NCBI GenBank assembly: GCA_019113825.1
Contig: DXGR01000117.1
Coordinates: 1 to 38,758, forward strand
Length of the DNA stretch: 38,758 bases
DNA from: Candidatus Stackebrandtia excrementipullorum
GTDB taxonomy: Bacteria > Actinomycetota > Actinomycetes > Mycobacteriales > Micromonosporaceae
Reading direction: 5' to 3'
Part shown: positions 16,563 through 24,572 of the stretch, piece by piece
How positions within the stretch are numbered: position 1 is the stretch's first letter
How the letters are laid out: each line of letters starts with the position of its first letter
Notes under the pieces: generated by a model
What the model was told of the DNA's origin: nothing
What the model saw: the letters and a program-made list of their open reading frames with translations, nothing else
The model's database searches: none
Made by a program: the position numbers and the translations under genes

Positions 16563-16723
16563 GCTTCCCCCGTTGATGACTGAAGCGTCGGCTTTCGTGT
16601 CCGGAGCCTGTCGTGGTCACCACGCGGACCGCGATGTTCGGCCGCGATCTCCACGCCGGGTTGGTCGAACGCGATCGGGCCGACGCGGGCTTGTGAGCGT
16701 CCACCGGTGTGGCTCTTCGCCGG

Positions 16724-17113
16724 TCAACGTGGTTGGTATTGACCGAAAGTCCACAGATTGCCCTCCGCGTCGCGGACGGTGGCGGATTGGCCGCCGTAAT
16801 CTTTTTCCACCACGTTTTCGACCATCTCGGCACCCGAGTCGACGGCGCTTTGCAGTACGTCGGCGACGTCCTCGGTCACCAGGTATGTCGACGCGTGCCC
16901 GGGGCTGCCGTCAAGCGTCATGTCCGGAGAATGTTGCCCGTACATGATGCCGCCGCCGGCGGGCCAGAGTAGTTCGGCGTGCACGACGGCATTGGAGTCA
17001 CCGTCGGAACGGATGATGCGCAATGGCGTGAAACCGATCGCCTGAAGCCATTGGGTCATCTTGTCGGCGTCGTGGAACGTGAAGGCCGGCCACAAGCCGG
17101 TCGGGTTGCCCAT
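16724..17113 (-). CDS. VOC/glyoxalase-fold protein
   Basis: A 129-residue vicinal-oxygen-chelate protein with two beta-alpha-beta-beta-beta modules: WPAFTFHDADKMTQWLQAIGFTPL, then VVHAELLWPAGGGIMYG, and STYLVTEDVADVLQSAVDSGAEMVENVVEKDYGGQSATVRDAEGNLWTFGQY. This is the PhnB/bleomycin-resistance-like layout, with HAEL and the C-terminal DAEGNLWTFG typical of such proteins. AAGGAG lies ten bases before ATG 17113; an ATG at 17122 is the other possible start but is only one base from that site. It could bind or inactivate a small molecule. Confidence 0.8.
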   Translation of the reverse strand: MGNPTGLWPAFTFHDADKMTQWLQAIGFTPLRIIRSDGDSNAVVHAELLWPAGGGIMYGQHSPDMTLDGSPGHASTYLVTEDVADVLQSAVDSGAEMVENVVEKDYGGQSATVRDAEGNLWTFGQYQPR

Positions 17114-17269
17114 CACTGTCATGCTCCTTACCTCGATGTTGGCTGAACCCCCAGTTTGCGCGTGCGATGCGCGAGCGGCGGGTAAACGACGGGAACCGGT
17201 CACGATCCGGCCGAGTGACGCATCGCCCTTGCGCCATGGGCTACGGCAACGGGAGCCGGGCCTTTTGAG

Positions 17270-18091
17270 ATGCTCGCTGCCGTGAGCCACAGCGTGTCGA
17301 TGACCGAAGAGACCACTTCGCGGGCATATTTTGTGCCCGTCAAAGCCGATGTGTTTCGCCCCACGGAACACGCCGGCGGTGCCTGGCACGTCGACGAGCA
17401 GCATATTGCTCCGATCATGGGCCTTCTGACTCATCTCGTTGAAACCGACCGTGATGAACGCGGCCGCGGCGACCTTGTCGTGAGCCGGTTGTCGTTCGAC
17501 ATCCTGGGGCGATTGACGATGGAGGAGTTCACGACGCGGGTGCACGTGCTGCGGCCCGGCCGTGGTGTCGAACTGGTCGAGGCCGTCGCCACTCAGAACG
17601 GACGTGACGCGGTCTTGTTGCGGGCGTGGCTGGTGCTACCGGGCGAGACCGGCGCCGTGGCCGGCGACGCTCTGCCTCGGATTCCTCCTCCCGAAGACAT
17701 GCCGGAATGGGAACCCGGCAGCATCTGGGCGGGTGGGTTCATTGCGGTCGCCGAGGTTCGGCGATGCGAAGACGAACCGGGGCGCGGTCGTTTCTGGGTG
17801 CGGACACCGGTGGACCTTTTGGACGGCGTGTCATGCAGTCGGCAGGCGTCGACGGTGGGGTTGCTGGACATCGCGAACGGGATGGCACCGCGAGCGCACC
17901 CCGACCTGGTGACGTTTCCCAACGTCGACATGACCGCGCACATGTTTCGGGCGCCCGAGGGGGAGTGGATCGGCTTCGACACCACCGTCGGGTTCGGGAC
18001 GGGTGGAGTGGGGCTGACCGGGAGCGTCCTTCACGACCGCATCGGGCCGTTCGGCACTCTGGCGCAAAGTTTGGTCGTGCGCCCTCGGTAG
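17270..18091 (+). CDS. acyl-CoA thioesterase-like (double hotdog) protein
   Basis: A 273-residue protein resembling the thioesterase-like superfamily (PF13622/4HBT_3) in its layout of two hotdog halves: AYFVPVKADVFRPTEHAGGAWHVDEQHIAPIMGLLTHLVE with RLSFDILGRLTMEEFTTRVHVLRPGRGVELVEA in the first, and SRQASTVGLLDIANGMA...EWIGFDTTVGFGTGGVGLTGSVLHDRIGPFGTLAQSLVVR in the second. The C-terminal DRIGPFGTLAQSLVVRPR is the family ending. It probably acts on acyl-CoA or a related thioester. The start is uncertain (17270, 17282 or 17300; none has a clear ribosome site). Divergent from the VOC gene. Confidence 0.75.
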   Translation: MLAAVSHSVSMTEETTSRAYFVPVKADVFRPTEHAGGAWHVDEQHIAPIMGLLTHLVETDRDERGRGDLVVSRLSFDILGRLTMEEFTTRVHVLRPGRGVELVEAVATQNGRDAVLLRAWLVLPGETGAVAGDALPRIPPPEDMPEWEPGSIWAGGFIAVAEVRRCEDEPGRGRFWVRTPVDLLDGVSCSRQASTVGLLDIANGMAPRAHPDLVTFPNVDMTAHMFRAPEGEWIGFDTTVGFGTGGVGLTGSVLHDRIGPFGTLAQSLVVRPR

Positions 18092-18169
18092 TCTCTTCGG
18101 GGCTCCGGTATGGACGATCGGCGCGGTTGCTCTCTTTTGTGGACCGACTATGGGATGCTCGCACGAATC

Positions 18170-18210
18170 GTGCGCAGGGTGGCCGAACGGCCACGTCGCG
18201 CACTGTTTTT
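18170..18210 (+). terminator. intrinsic terminator after the thioesterase gene
   Basis: Outer arms GTGCGC/GCGCAC enclose an inner perfect stem GTGGCCG-AA-CGGCCAC. A T5 run follows at 18206-18210. This is the only classical hairpin-plus-T-tract terminator in the window. Confidence 0.8.
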
Positions 18211-18309
18211 CGGGGTGCTCGTGCGATCGGTTGTCCAAGTTGGTCAATGTGTCGGGGCGACGTGGTCTCGTGAAAAACTGCGGTATCCGTTGAGGCGGTA
18301 GGTGCGCTA

Positions 18310-18418
18310 GGGTCGGTGATCGTTTAGATCATGAACTTCGACCCAGGACAGAGCAACTCGACAACGGTTGTGGTACAGCGGTTCAGTTGCGTACCGGTTT
18401 AGTTCCATTGTGAATGGA
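18310..18418 (+). promoter_or_regulatory. signal-rich upstream region of the split PEP-dikinase operon
   Basis: Three elements sit between the terminator and the start at 18471. The first is a nested dyad, GGGTCG (18310-18315) with CGACCC (18339-18344) enclosing TGATC-GTTTA-GATCA. The second is a direct repeat, CGGTTCAGTT/CGGTTTAGTT, at 18379 and 18395, 16 bp apart. The third is a palindrome, TCCATT-GTG-AATGGA, at 18404-18418. No single promoter can be assigned with confidence; the cluster suggests dedicated regulation by an unlinked factor. Confidence 0.4.
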
Positions 18419-18470
18419 TCCTGGCCGGCGACAACGAGACCGGCCACGTGGCCGATCAGCAGGTGATGCG

Positions 18471-20258
18471 ATGAGAATGCACCCACTCGATGCGCCGTTC
18501 GGCATCGCGACCCCGGCCGAAGCGGCCGGATGGCACGACATGTACCCCCACGACCTCGTTTTCACAGCGGAAAGCCGAGCCGCCGACGAAACCCGAGGAT
18601 GGGTTTACGACGGCATCCACCACCCCAAGGTGAAGTACCCCTTCGACTCCGTCGTCAACGAGGCCATAAGACTCGCCAAAGGACAGTGGACCTCCCGGGT
18701 CTTTCAACTGCCCGGAAGCTTCGGCACCGAACACCGACTGCTGCTCGGTCGCGTCTACGTCGCGCCGGTGTCGGTCACCGACGAACGGACCCGAGCCGCA
18801 CGCGCCACGACGTTTACCGAACGGTCGGCCTACTACTACCGGAACTGGAACCGTCTACACCGACGCTGGAACGACCGCATGACCGCACTGATCGCGGAGA
18901 CGGCCGCGATCGTTCCGCCGATGTTGCCGGAGGTGGAGAACAACGACGTACTGACCACCGGTACACCCGCGGCGGCCAGCGGCGCGGTCATCGGTGCCTA
19001 CCACCGTCTCATCGAGGCGGTGTTCACCGCATGGCAATACCACTTCGAGATGTTGACGCTCGGATACGTCGCCTACGAGAACCTGTACCGGACCGCTCGA
19101 CACCACTTTCCCGGCATCGCCGACCAGCAGGTCGCCGAACTCGTCCCCGCCGTGCCCGGCGCGCAACACCGGGTCGACACATGGATCGGTGATCTGGCCA
19201 CGGCCGCCGGCGACCACGGTATCGGTGAGCTGATCGTCGGTCACGGCTTCGAGGCGGGCGGGAAAGTCGTGACCGAGACCGAAGCCGGCCGCCGATGGTG
19301 GGACCGGTTTCATGACGCCATGGCCGCCTGGCCGGCGGTCACCATGAGTGCGGGACTCGACCACACCGACCTGCCGTTGCGTGACGAACCCGCTGTCGTG
19401 TGGAGCCTGATCGGACACCGGCTCAAGGGCGGAACCGCCGTCGGCCACGAGGGGCTTCAGGCGCAGTCGGACACCGCGTTCCACGGGTATCTGAACCTGC
19501 TCCCCGACGCCGAGCAGCGCGAAAATTTCGAGCAGGCCGTCCGATTGGCGCGGCGGGTCTCCCGGTTCGTCGAAGAACACGGGTACTACGTCGAAAACCG
19601 GTTCCACCAGGAATTGTGGGCCGCCACGCGACGGTTCGGTCGTCTCCTCGTGAACCTCAACGTGCTCACCGACGTCGACGACGTCTTCTGCCTCAACCGG
19701 TGGGAACTGGAACGTGTCCTGTTCCACGGCGTCACCGGTTGGGCCATCGGCACCGGGCCGGTGGCGGCCGTTAAGGGACTGTCGAAACCGGTTGCCGACC
19801 GTCGGCGTCTTCTGGCGGTCATGGAAAAGTGGGAACCTGCCGCCGTACTCGGGTCGCCGCAGGATTCGGGCGACCCGGTCATGCCGTTGCTGTACGGGAT
19901 CACCGGCGCGTCAAACGAGGACGGCGGCCTACGCGGCTGCCCCGCTTCGCCGGGTGTGGCGCGGGGCCCGGTGCGCATCGTCGCCGACGGCTCCGAATTG
20001 GAGCTCGTACGCCCCGGCGACATCGTCGTGACCACGGCGGCGGCACCGAACTGGGCGACGATGTTGCGCACCGCAGGCGGCCTGGTGACCGAGGTGGGCG
20101 GCGTCATGTCGCATGTGGCCATCGTTGCCCGCGAAGCGGGAATCCCCACGGCTCTGGGGGTATCCGGCGCCACCAGCACTCTCAAGACCGGCCAACACGT
20201 CGAGGTCGACGGCGGTACGGGCACCGTGACCGTTGTGGAGGAACATGATGCTGGTTGA
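18471..20258 (+). CDS. PEP-utilising protein: middle domain plus His-swivel domain (split dikinase subunit)
   Basis: A 595-residue protein that lacks an ATP-grasp domain and starts directly with the large middle region. It ends in the PEP-utilising swivel domain with GGVMSHVAIVAREAGIPTALGV, where His548 is the phospho-accepting histidine. The order middle-then-swivel is what remains of an Rph/PEP-synthase if the N-terminal ATP-grasp were removed; that part is encoded by the next gene. ATG 18471 follows AGGTGA. The middle domain should hold the acceptor-binding site, but its weak similarity to rifamycin-binding domains gives no substrate. It overlaps the next gene by 11 bp, implying a stoichiometric complex. 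Confidence 0.82.
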   Translation: MRMHPLDAPFGIATPAEAAGWHDMYPHDLVFTAESRAADETRGWVYDGIHHPKVKYPFDSVVNEAIRLAKGQWTSRVFQLPGSFGTEHRLLLGRVYVAPVSVTDERTRAARATTFTERSAYYYRNWNRLHRRWNDRMTALIAETAAIVPPMLPEVENNDVLTTGTPAAASGAVIGAYHRLIEAVFTAWQYHFEMLTLGYVAYENLYRTARHHFPGIADQQVAELVPAVPGAQHRVDTWIGDLATAAGDHGIGELIVGHGFEAGGKVVTETEAGRRWWDRFHDAMAAWPAVTMSAGLDHTDLPLRDEPAVVWSLIGHRLKGGTAVGHEGLQAQSDTAFHGYLNLLPDAEQRENFEQAVRLARRVSRFVEEHGYYVENRFHQELWAATRRFGRLLVNLNVLTDVDDVFCLNRWELERVLFHGVTGWAIGTGPVAAVKGLSKPVADRRRLLAVMEKWEPAAVLGSPQDSGDPVMPLLYGITGASNEDGGLRGCPASPGVARGPVRIVADGSELELVRPGDIVVTTAAAPNWATMLRTAGGLVTEVGGVMSHVAIVAREAGIPTALGVSGATSTLKTGQHVEVDGGTGTVTVVEEHDAG

Positions 20259-21066
20259 CCTGAGCGAAGCCGTCGACGCAGCCGAAGTCGGTGGCAAAGC
20301 CGCGAACCTGGGACGCATCAAGCGAGCAGGTTTCGACGTGCCCGACGGGTTCGTCATCACCGCCGCCGTGCACGCCACCGCCGACACCGACGTGACCGTT
20401 CCCCCGTCATGGCGCGGCCGCATCGGCGACGCCGTCGCCCGGATCGGACCGCCGGTCGCGGTCAGATCCACCGGAGTCGACGAGGACGGCGGCGCCGCTT
20501 CCTTCGCCGGACAATTTCGCAGTTACCTGTCGCTCCAGACCACCGACCAGGTCATGGACGCGGTAGCCGGCTGCTGGCGCAGCGGATCGACACGGTCCGC
20601 GCGCGAATATCGCGGTGACACGGCCGACACGTTCATGCCGGTGTTGGTGCAACGCATGGTGCCCGCCGATCACGCCGGAGTCATGTTTACGCAAGACCCG
20701 GTCACCGGCGACCCGTCCCAGCTGGTCGTCGAAGCGGTCGCAGGATTGGGCGACGCGTTGTGCGACGGGCGTGTCGACCCGGACCGCTTTCACCTCGACA
20801 AAATCACCGGCGCCGTGCGCTCGGTCACTCGGGCCACCGGGTCGTCGCCGACTTCGTCGACGGTGTTGCGGCTGCGGGACCTCGCGATCGCGTTGGAGCG
20901 GCTGTTCGGATCGCCCCAGGACATCGAGTGGGCCGCAGTGGGGGAGCAGATCTGGGTCCTCCAATCACGTCCCATCACGGTGAACACCCGACCCACCGGT
21001 GTCGCGTCGTCGTTGATCGACATGCCCGCCGTGTTCGCCCCGCAGCGCAGCACCGACGTCGGCTGA
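20248..21066 (+). CDS. PEP/pyruvate-binding ATP-grasp subunit (split dikinase subunit)
   Basis: A 272-residue stand-alone PPDK_N ATP-grasp domain. The catalytic elements are present: GGKAANLGRIKRAGFDVPDGFVI (ATP lysine), VAVRSTGVDEDGGAASFAGQFRSYL, VLVQRMVPADHAGVMFTQDP, VEAVAGLGDALCDGRVDPD, FGSPQDIEWAA and WVLQSRPITV. It should split ATP and pass phosphate to His548 of the preceding protein. The start is set at ATG 20248 with GGAGGA five bases upstream; ATG 20245 is an alternative. It is a little shorter than the corresponding domain of intact dikinases. Confidence 0.88.
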   Translation: MLVDLSEAVDAAEVGGKAANLGRIKRAGFDVPDGFVITAAVHATADTDVTVPPSWRGRIGDAVARIGPPVAVRSTGVDEDGGAASFAGQFRSYLSLQTTDQVMDAVAGCWRSGSTRSAREYRGDTADTFMPVLVQRMVPADHAGVMFTQDPVTGDPSQLVVEAVAGLGDALCDGRVDPDRFHLDKITGAVRSVTRATGSSPTSSTVLRLRDLAIALERLFGSPQDIEWAAVGEQIWVLQSRPITVNTRPTGVASSLIDMPAVFAPQRSTDVG

Positions 21067-21113
21067 ACCGATACGTCACATCCACCCCCACCAACCTCGA
21101 CAAGGAACACACC

Positions 21114-21893
21114 ATGTGGAACACCGACTCCAAAATCGTCGACACCTACGTCGACCACTTCGGTTCAGGCCGAGGCGTCGTACGTGAAGAGCTGGTCGAT
21201 CGGCACCTTCTCGAACATCTCGGTGACGATCTCGAAGGACGCAACATCGTCGATTTCGGCAGTGGCGCAGGGCAACAGACGCTGCGGTTTGTCGAGCGCG
21301 GCTGTCGCGTCACCCTTGTCGAGCCGTCGCCGCTGATGATGGACCGTGCGCGTCAACGTGTCGCCGAGCTGCCCGCCGGGTTGCAGGAGCGTGTGACGAT
21401 GGTGTCGGCCACAGCCGAGGACGCCGCCGCCCAACTGCCGAAGTCGGCCTTCGACGCCGTCCTCAGCCACGGTGTGCTGATGTATCTCGACAGCCCCGAT
21501 CCACTGTTGACCGTCATGGTCGAGGCGGCGCGGCCGGGCGGGGTGGTGTCGGTGTTGACCAAGAGCAGTGAAGCGTTGGCCGCTCGCGCCGGGTTCCAAG
21601 GCGACTTCTCCACGGCACTGCAAACCTTCGAACAGGCCGAAACCACTCAAGGCTGGCTGGGGGTCGACACGCGAGGCGATTCCGTCGCCGGTTTGACCGA
21701 CGGCCTAAAACGGTTGGGCGCGGAGCGGCTCGCCTGGCACGGTGTCGGAGTGTTCAGTGATCACCGCGACGACCTTGACGGCATGCCGACCGATGAACTG
21801 GCGACGCTCGTCGAACTCGAATATCGAGCCGGCCGTGTCGACCCGTACCGCAGTGTCGCGCGGTTGATTCACGTGTTGGCCCGCCGAGCCTGA
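21114..21893 (+). CDS. class I SAM-dependent methyltransferase
   Basis: A 259-residue Rossmann-fold methyltransferase. Motif I is DFGSGAGQQTLRF (about residues 45-57) and motif post-I is VTLVEPSPLMMDRARQRV (about 65-82). Motif IV appears as FDAVLSHGVLMYLDSP with the following EAARPGGVVSVLT. It resembles small-molecule or tRNA-type (CmoM/UbiE-like) enzymes; the acceptor is not predictable. ATG 21114 has AAGGA seven bases upstream. It follows the ATP-grasp gene by 47 bp on the same strand and ends just before a strong hairpin, so it is probably the third gene of the operon and may modify the same substrate. Confidence 0.88.
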   Translation: MWNTDSKIVDTYVDHFGSGRGVVREELVDRHLLEHLGDDLEGRNIVDFGSGAGQQTLRFVERGCRVTLVEPSPLMMDRARQRVAELPAGLQERVTMVSATAEDAAAQLPKSAFDAVLSHGVLMYLDSPDPLLTVMVEAARPGGVVSVLTKSSEALAARAGFQGDFSTALQTFEQAETTQGWLGVDTRGDSVAGLTDGLKRLGAERLAWHGVGVFSDHRDDLDGMPTDELATLVELEYRAGRVDPYRSVARLIHVLARRA

Positions 21894-21901
21894 CGGCTTT
21901 C

Positions 21902-21931
21902 CGCGGTCCGGATGCGAGGCCCCGGACCGCG
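21902..21931. terminator. hairpin between convergent genes
   Basis: Perfect 10-bp stem CGCGGTCCGG/CCGGACCGCG with a 10-base loop, 8 bp after the methyltransferase stop. No U-tract follows. It should stop the operon transcript and could also act against the convergent tetR message. Confidence 0.65.
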
Positions 21932-22027
21932 ACGCATTCAATGAGCGCTCTTGTGTTCGGGCGACGTGTTCCCCGACGCTCCACCGCAACGCGGCCATCG
22001 CAACGGTGCTCACTACGAAGGCCGGTC

Positions 22028-22624
22028 CTAAACCGACAGTGTCGCCTCCACGATGAGGGCGAGCTGTTCGGCGCCGTTCACGACGTCGTAGTGCGGATCG
22101 TGAAGGCGTTCGTTGACGAGCGCATCGACGGCGCCGCCGATGATCAGTGCGAGTGTTCGAGCGTCGATGTTCGTCGTGCCCCGGGCTTGAGCCGCAGCCT
22201 CGATGATCTGCGCGAGCGGACCCCAGCGGTCCTCCGGCCGGTGTTGGGCGTCCGCGTGGGGCATCGCCTCGATGATCATCCGAGTGTGTCGGGGGTGTTC
22301 GTGCAGGTGCCGGACCATTGCCTGCACATACACGGCGGGGCCGTCGGCTGGGGGCGCGCTTTCCACGGCGGCGGCGACGTCTCCGGTCAGGGCGTCGAGC
22401 ACGTGGCCGTGGGCGGCCTGGACCAGCGCCTGCTTGGTGGGGAAGTGGTAGAGCACGGCGGCTTTGGTGAGCCCCGCGCCCTCGGCGATGCGGGCGAGCG
22501 AGGTCTGTGAGTAGCCGCGCTCGGCGACAAGTCCGATCGTGACGTCGATGAGCTGCCGGCGTCTTGCCTGTTCGGTCAGGGTGCGTTCGCGGTCGGGAGG
22601 TGTTCCGTCGGGCCTTGTCGTCAT
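22028..22624 (-). CDS. TetR-family transcriptional repressor
   Basis: A 198-residue TetR regulator. The HTH is about residues 18-62 (QLIDVTIGLVAERGYSQTSLARIAEGAGLTKAAVLYHFPTKQALVQAA). The C-terminal domain includes a TetR_C-like segment (YVQAMVRHLHEHPRHTRMIIEAM). AGGAGGT lies about 12 bases before the ATG and sits in the loop of a small CTACC/GGTAG hairpin. It is divergent from an anchored alpha/beta hydrolase, with a three-half-site operator in the 66-bp gap, and probably represses both. Confidence 0.92.
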   Translation of the reverse strand: MTTRPDGTPPDRERTLTEQARRRQLIDVTIGLVAERGYSQTSLARIAEGAGLTKAAVLYHFPTKQALVQAAHGHVLDALTGDVAAAVESAPPADGPAVYVQAMVRHLHEHPRHTRMIIEAMPHADAQHRPEDRWGPLAQIIEAAAQARGTTNIDARTLALIIGGAVDALVNERLHDPHYDVVNGAEQLALIVEATLSV

Positions 22625-22653
22625 GCTCGCAGTCTACCTCCTGGTAGAATTAC

Positions 22654-22678
22654 TAACCGTACGGTTAAGACGGTTAGT
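22654..22678. promoter_or_regulatory. overlapping TetR operator with three half-sites
   Basis: A perfect 14-bp palindrome TAACCGT/ACGGTTA (22654-22667) shares its left half with a second pair: ACTAACCGT at 22652-22660 and its exact complement ACGGTTAGT at 22670-22678. Two dimers could not occupy both at once, or one long site may bind cooperatively. It lies between the divergent tetR and hydrolase genes. Confidence 0.7.
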
Positions 22679-22690
22679 GGGGAGTATTGA

Positions 22691-23731
22691 ATGCCGACGT
22701 CATCGGAATCGGAGAATCGGCCGGAACAACCCGACCCGGCCGGCGACACCGCCGAAACCGCTCCGAAGCGGCGCCGATGGCGGCGTACGCGCATCACGCT
22801 GGCCGTGCTCGCGGCCGCTGTCGTGGTGACCGCCTTCGCCGTGCGGTCACCGTCGCCGGTGGGGCACTGGGACGGCGCCGAAGGCCAGGATCGGTTCCTC
22901 GCCGCCTACGACGAGGCGTTCGCCGACCTGCCGACTCCCGAGCAGACGTTGGACGTGCGCACCGATTACGGCGTTGTGCGTGTCTACCGCTTTGCCGGTT
23001 CCGGGGACGCGGCCTCGCCGCTGGTCCTGCTTCCCGGCCGCGCCTCAGCCTCACCCGTGTGGGCAGACAACCTGCCTTCCCTGCTGAAGGTCGGTGACGT
23101 CTACACGATCGACCTGTTGGGTGAACCCGGAAAAAGCGTTCAGGAGCGCCCCATCACCGATGACGCGGACCAGGCCGCCTGGTTGAACCAGGTGCTCACC
23201 GCATTGCCCGAGGACGCGTTTCACGTCGTCGGTCTGTCCATTGGCGGATGGACCGCGGCCAACCTCGCACTTCACGACCCCTCACACCTCGACAGTGTCG
23301 TCCTCATCGAACCGGTGTACGTCTTCGGGGACATTCCGCTGGGGACGGTCTTTCGTTCGCTCCCCGCCGCCGTCTCGTGGCTGCCGAAGTCGTGGCGCGA
23401 CGGTTTCAACTCATACACCGCCGGGGGTGCACCCGTCGAGGACGTTCCCGTCGCGGACATGATCGAGGCGGGCATGCAGCACTATGCACTCAAACTGCCG
23501 CAACCGACGCGCATCTCCGAGGACGGGCTTGCATCGCTGGACCTGCCCGTCCTGGCCGTCATCGCCGGCCGATCCGTCATGCACGACGCAAAGGCCGCCG
23601 CCGACACCGCGAGGAACGTACTGCCCGACGGCAACGTGAAGGTCTACCCCGACGCCTCACACGCCGTCAACGGTGAGCACCCGGACCAGATCGCCGCCGA
23701 CATCGCGGAGTTCATCGCCGCCCACGAATGA
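22691..23731 (+). CDS. membrane-anchored alpha/beta hydrolase
   Basis: A 346-residue hydrolase. A basic N-terminal region (KRRRWRRTR) and one transmembrane segment at about residues 35-51 anchor the catalytic domain outside the membrane (or act as an uncleaved signal). The nucleophile is S183 in VVGLSIGGW, the catalytic histidine H324 in DASHAVN, and the acid is probably in the IAGRSVMHD region. ATG 22691 follows GGGGAG. Induction is predicted through the divergent TetR protein. Substrate unknown; related proteins include esterases and peptidase-like hydrolases. Confidence 0.85.
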   Translation: MPTSSESENRPEQPDPAGDTAETAPKRRRWRRTRITLAVLAAAVVVTAFAVRSPSPVGHWDGAEGQDRFLAAYDEAFADLPTPEQTLDVRTDYGVVRVYRFAGSGDAASPLVLLPGRASASPVWADNLPSLLKVGDVYTIDLLGEPGKSVQERPITDDADQAAWLNQVLTALPEDAFHVVGLSIGGWTAANLALHDPSHLDSVVLIEPVYVFGDIPLGTVFRSLPAAVSWLPKSWRDGFNSYTAGGAPVEDVPVADMIEAGMQHYALKLPQPTRISEDGLASLDLPVLAVIAGRSVMHDAKAAADTARNVLPDGNVKVYPDASHAVNGEHPDQIAADIAEFIAAHE

Positions 23732-23750
23732 CGCGGCGGTCCGAAACGCC

Positions 23751-23790
23751 GTGCACCGTCGACGTTCGCTCAACGCCGTCGACGGTGCAC
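23751..23790. terminator. long perfect hairpin between convergent genes
   Basis: A 14-bp perfect stem GTGCACCGTCGACG/CGTCGACGGTGCAC with a 12-base loop, 19 bp after the hydrolase stop and facing the cupin gene. The strongest hairpin in the window, though without a U-tract. Confidence 0.7.
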
Positions 23791-23882
23791 GGCAGCACGA
23801 CGCGGGACCCGTTCATCGGTCGGGGCGCGCGGACGGTTGCATAAAGCCGTTTTCACCGTCGAATAAAATCCACAAGCGACAC

Positions 23883-24308
23883 CTACCGCTGCGGGGGTGC
23901 ATCCTCACCGGAGGCCTCGGCCGCGTCGGCTTCCGCCTTCGTGGCGTACTGAGCGTCGATCGCATGCTCTGGAGGAGAGTAGACCGTATACAGCACGAGG
24001 GGTTCGTCCCCGGTGTTGCGGAAGTTGTGACGTTCTCCCGCCGGAACCGTCCACATGTCACCGGGGTCGACCGGGTGCGTCTGGCCGCCCACATCCGCAG
24101 CGCCCGTGCCCGAGACGAAGACGAGGAGCTGGTCGGTCTCCTCGTGCACCTCGTCACCGATCTCGCCGCCGACCGGGACCGTCATGGTCACGACCTGGGA
24201 GAACTTTCCGGTCCACAGGGTCTTACGGAAGTCGCTGCTCGCCTTGGCGACATCGGCGATGTTGAGTCCCACGATGTTGCCGTCGACGGTGACGCGTTTT
24301 TCGCTCAT
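23883..24308 (-). CDS. cupin-domain protein
   Basis: A 141-residue single-cupin protein. The first metal motif is EIGDEVHEETDQLLVFVSGTGAADVGG (His/Glu/Glu ligands), and PGDMWTVPAGERHNFRNTGDEPLVLYTVY is the second, with the last histidine. It continues with PEHAIDAQYATKAEADAAEASGE, a C-terminal segment common in a subgroup of bacterial cupins. ATG 24308 has GAGGAG upstream; longer in-frame starts lack ribosome sites. Likely cytoplasmic and metal-dependent, with unknown ligand or reaction. Confidence 0.88.
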   Translation of the reverse strand: MSEKRVTVDGNIVGLNIADVAKASSDFRKTLWTGKFSQVVTMTVPVGGEIGDEVHEETDQLLVFVSGTGAADVGGQTHPVDPGDMWTVPAGERHNFRNTGDEPLVLYTVYSPPEHAIDAQYATKAEADAAEASGEDAPPQR

Positions 24309-24572
24309 GTCTTCTCCTCTGGATGTCACGGCGCACCCGACCGGGTAATCGCCTCGCATACGATATCGAGATTCCCGGCTTTGCATAGGGTGCCCTAAGT
24401 TGAAGAGTGCGGAGGCGAAAACCCGGCCGGCACACGACAAACCGGGCAACCTGCGGAAGCGGGCCACTTCAATGTTTCGATGCGGTCACCGGACGTGACC
24501 GACTCCACAGAAGAAGGACGCTCCAGAGTCGCCCGACTCGCCACGGTGGTGCGTAACGGACACACTGGTCGT

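Noticed and set aside
15363-16583. Plus-strand frame of about 400 codons across the SDR gene
   Set aside because: It is the shadow of a clear SDR with complete catalytic motifs on the other strand.
18110-18301. Small plus-strand frame overlapping the thioesterase terminator
   Set aside because: It runs through a hairpin-plus-T5 terminator and has no ribosome site or recognisable sequence.
18471-21066. Calling the split PEP-dikinase pair a second rifampicin-resistance system
   Set aside because: Domain content is similar, but the middle domain is not convincingly rifamycin-binding, and the linked methyltransferase points to another substrate.
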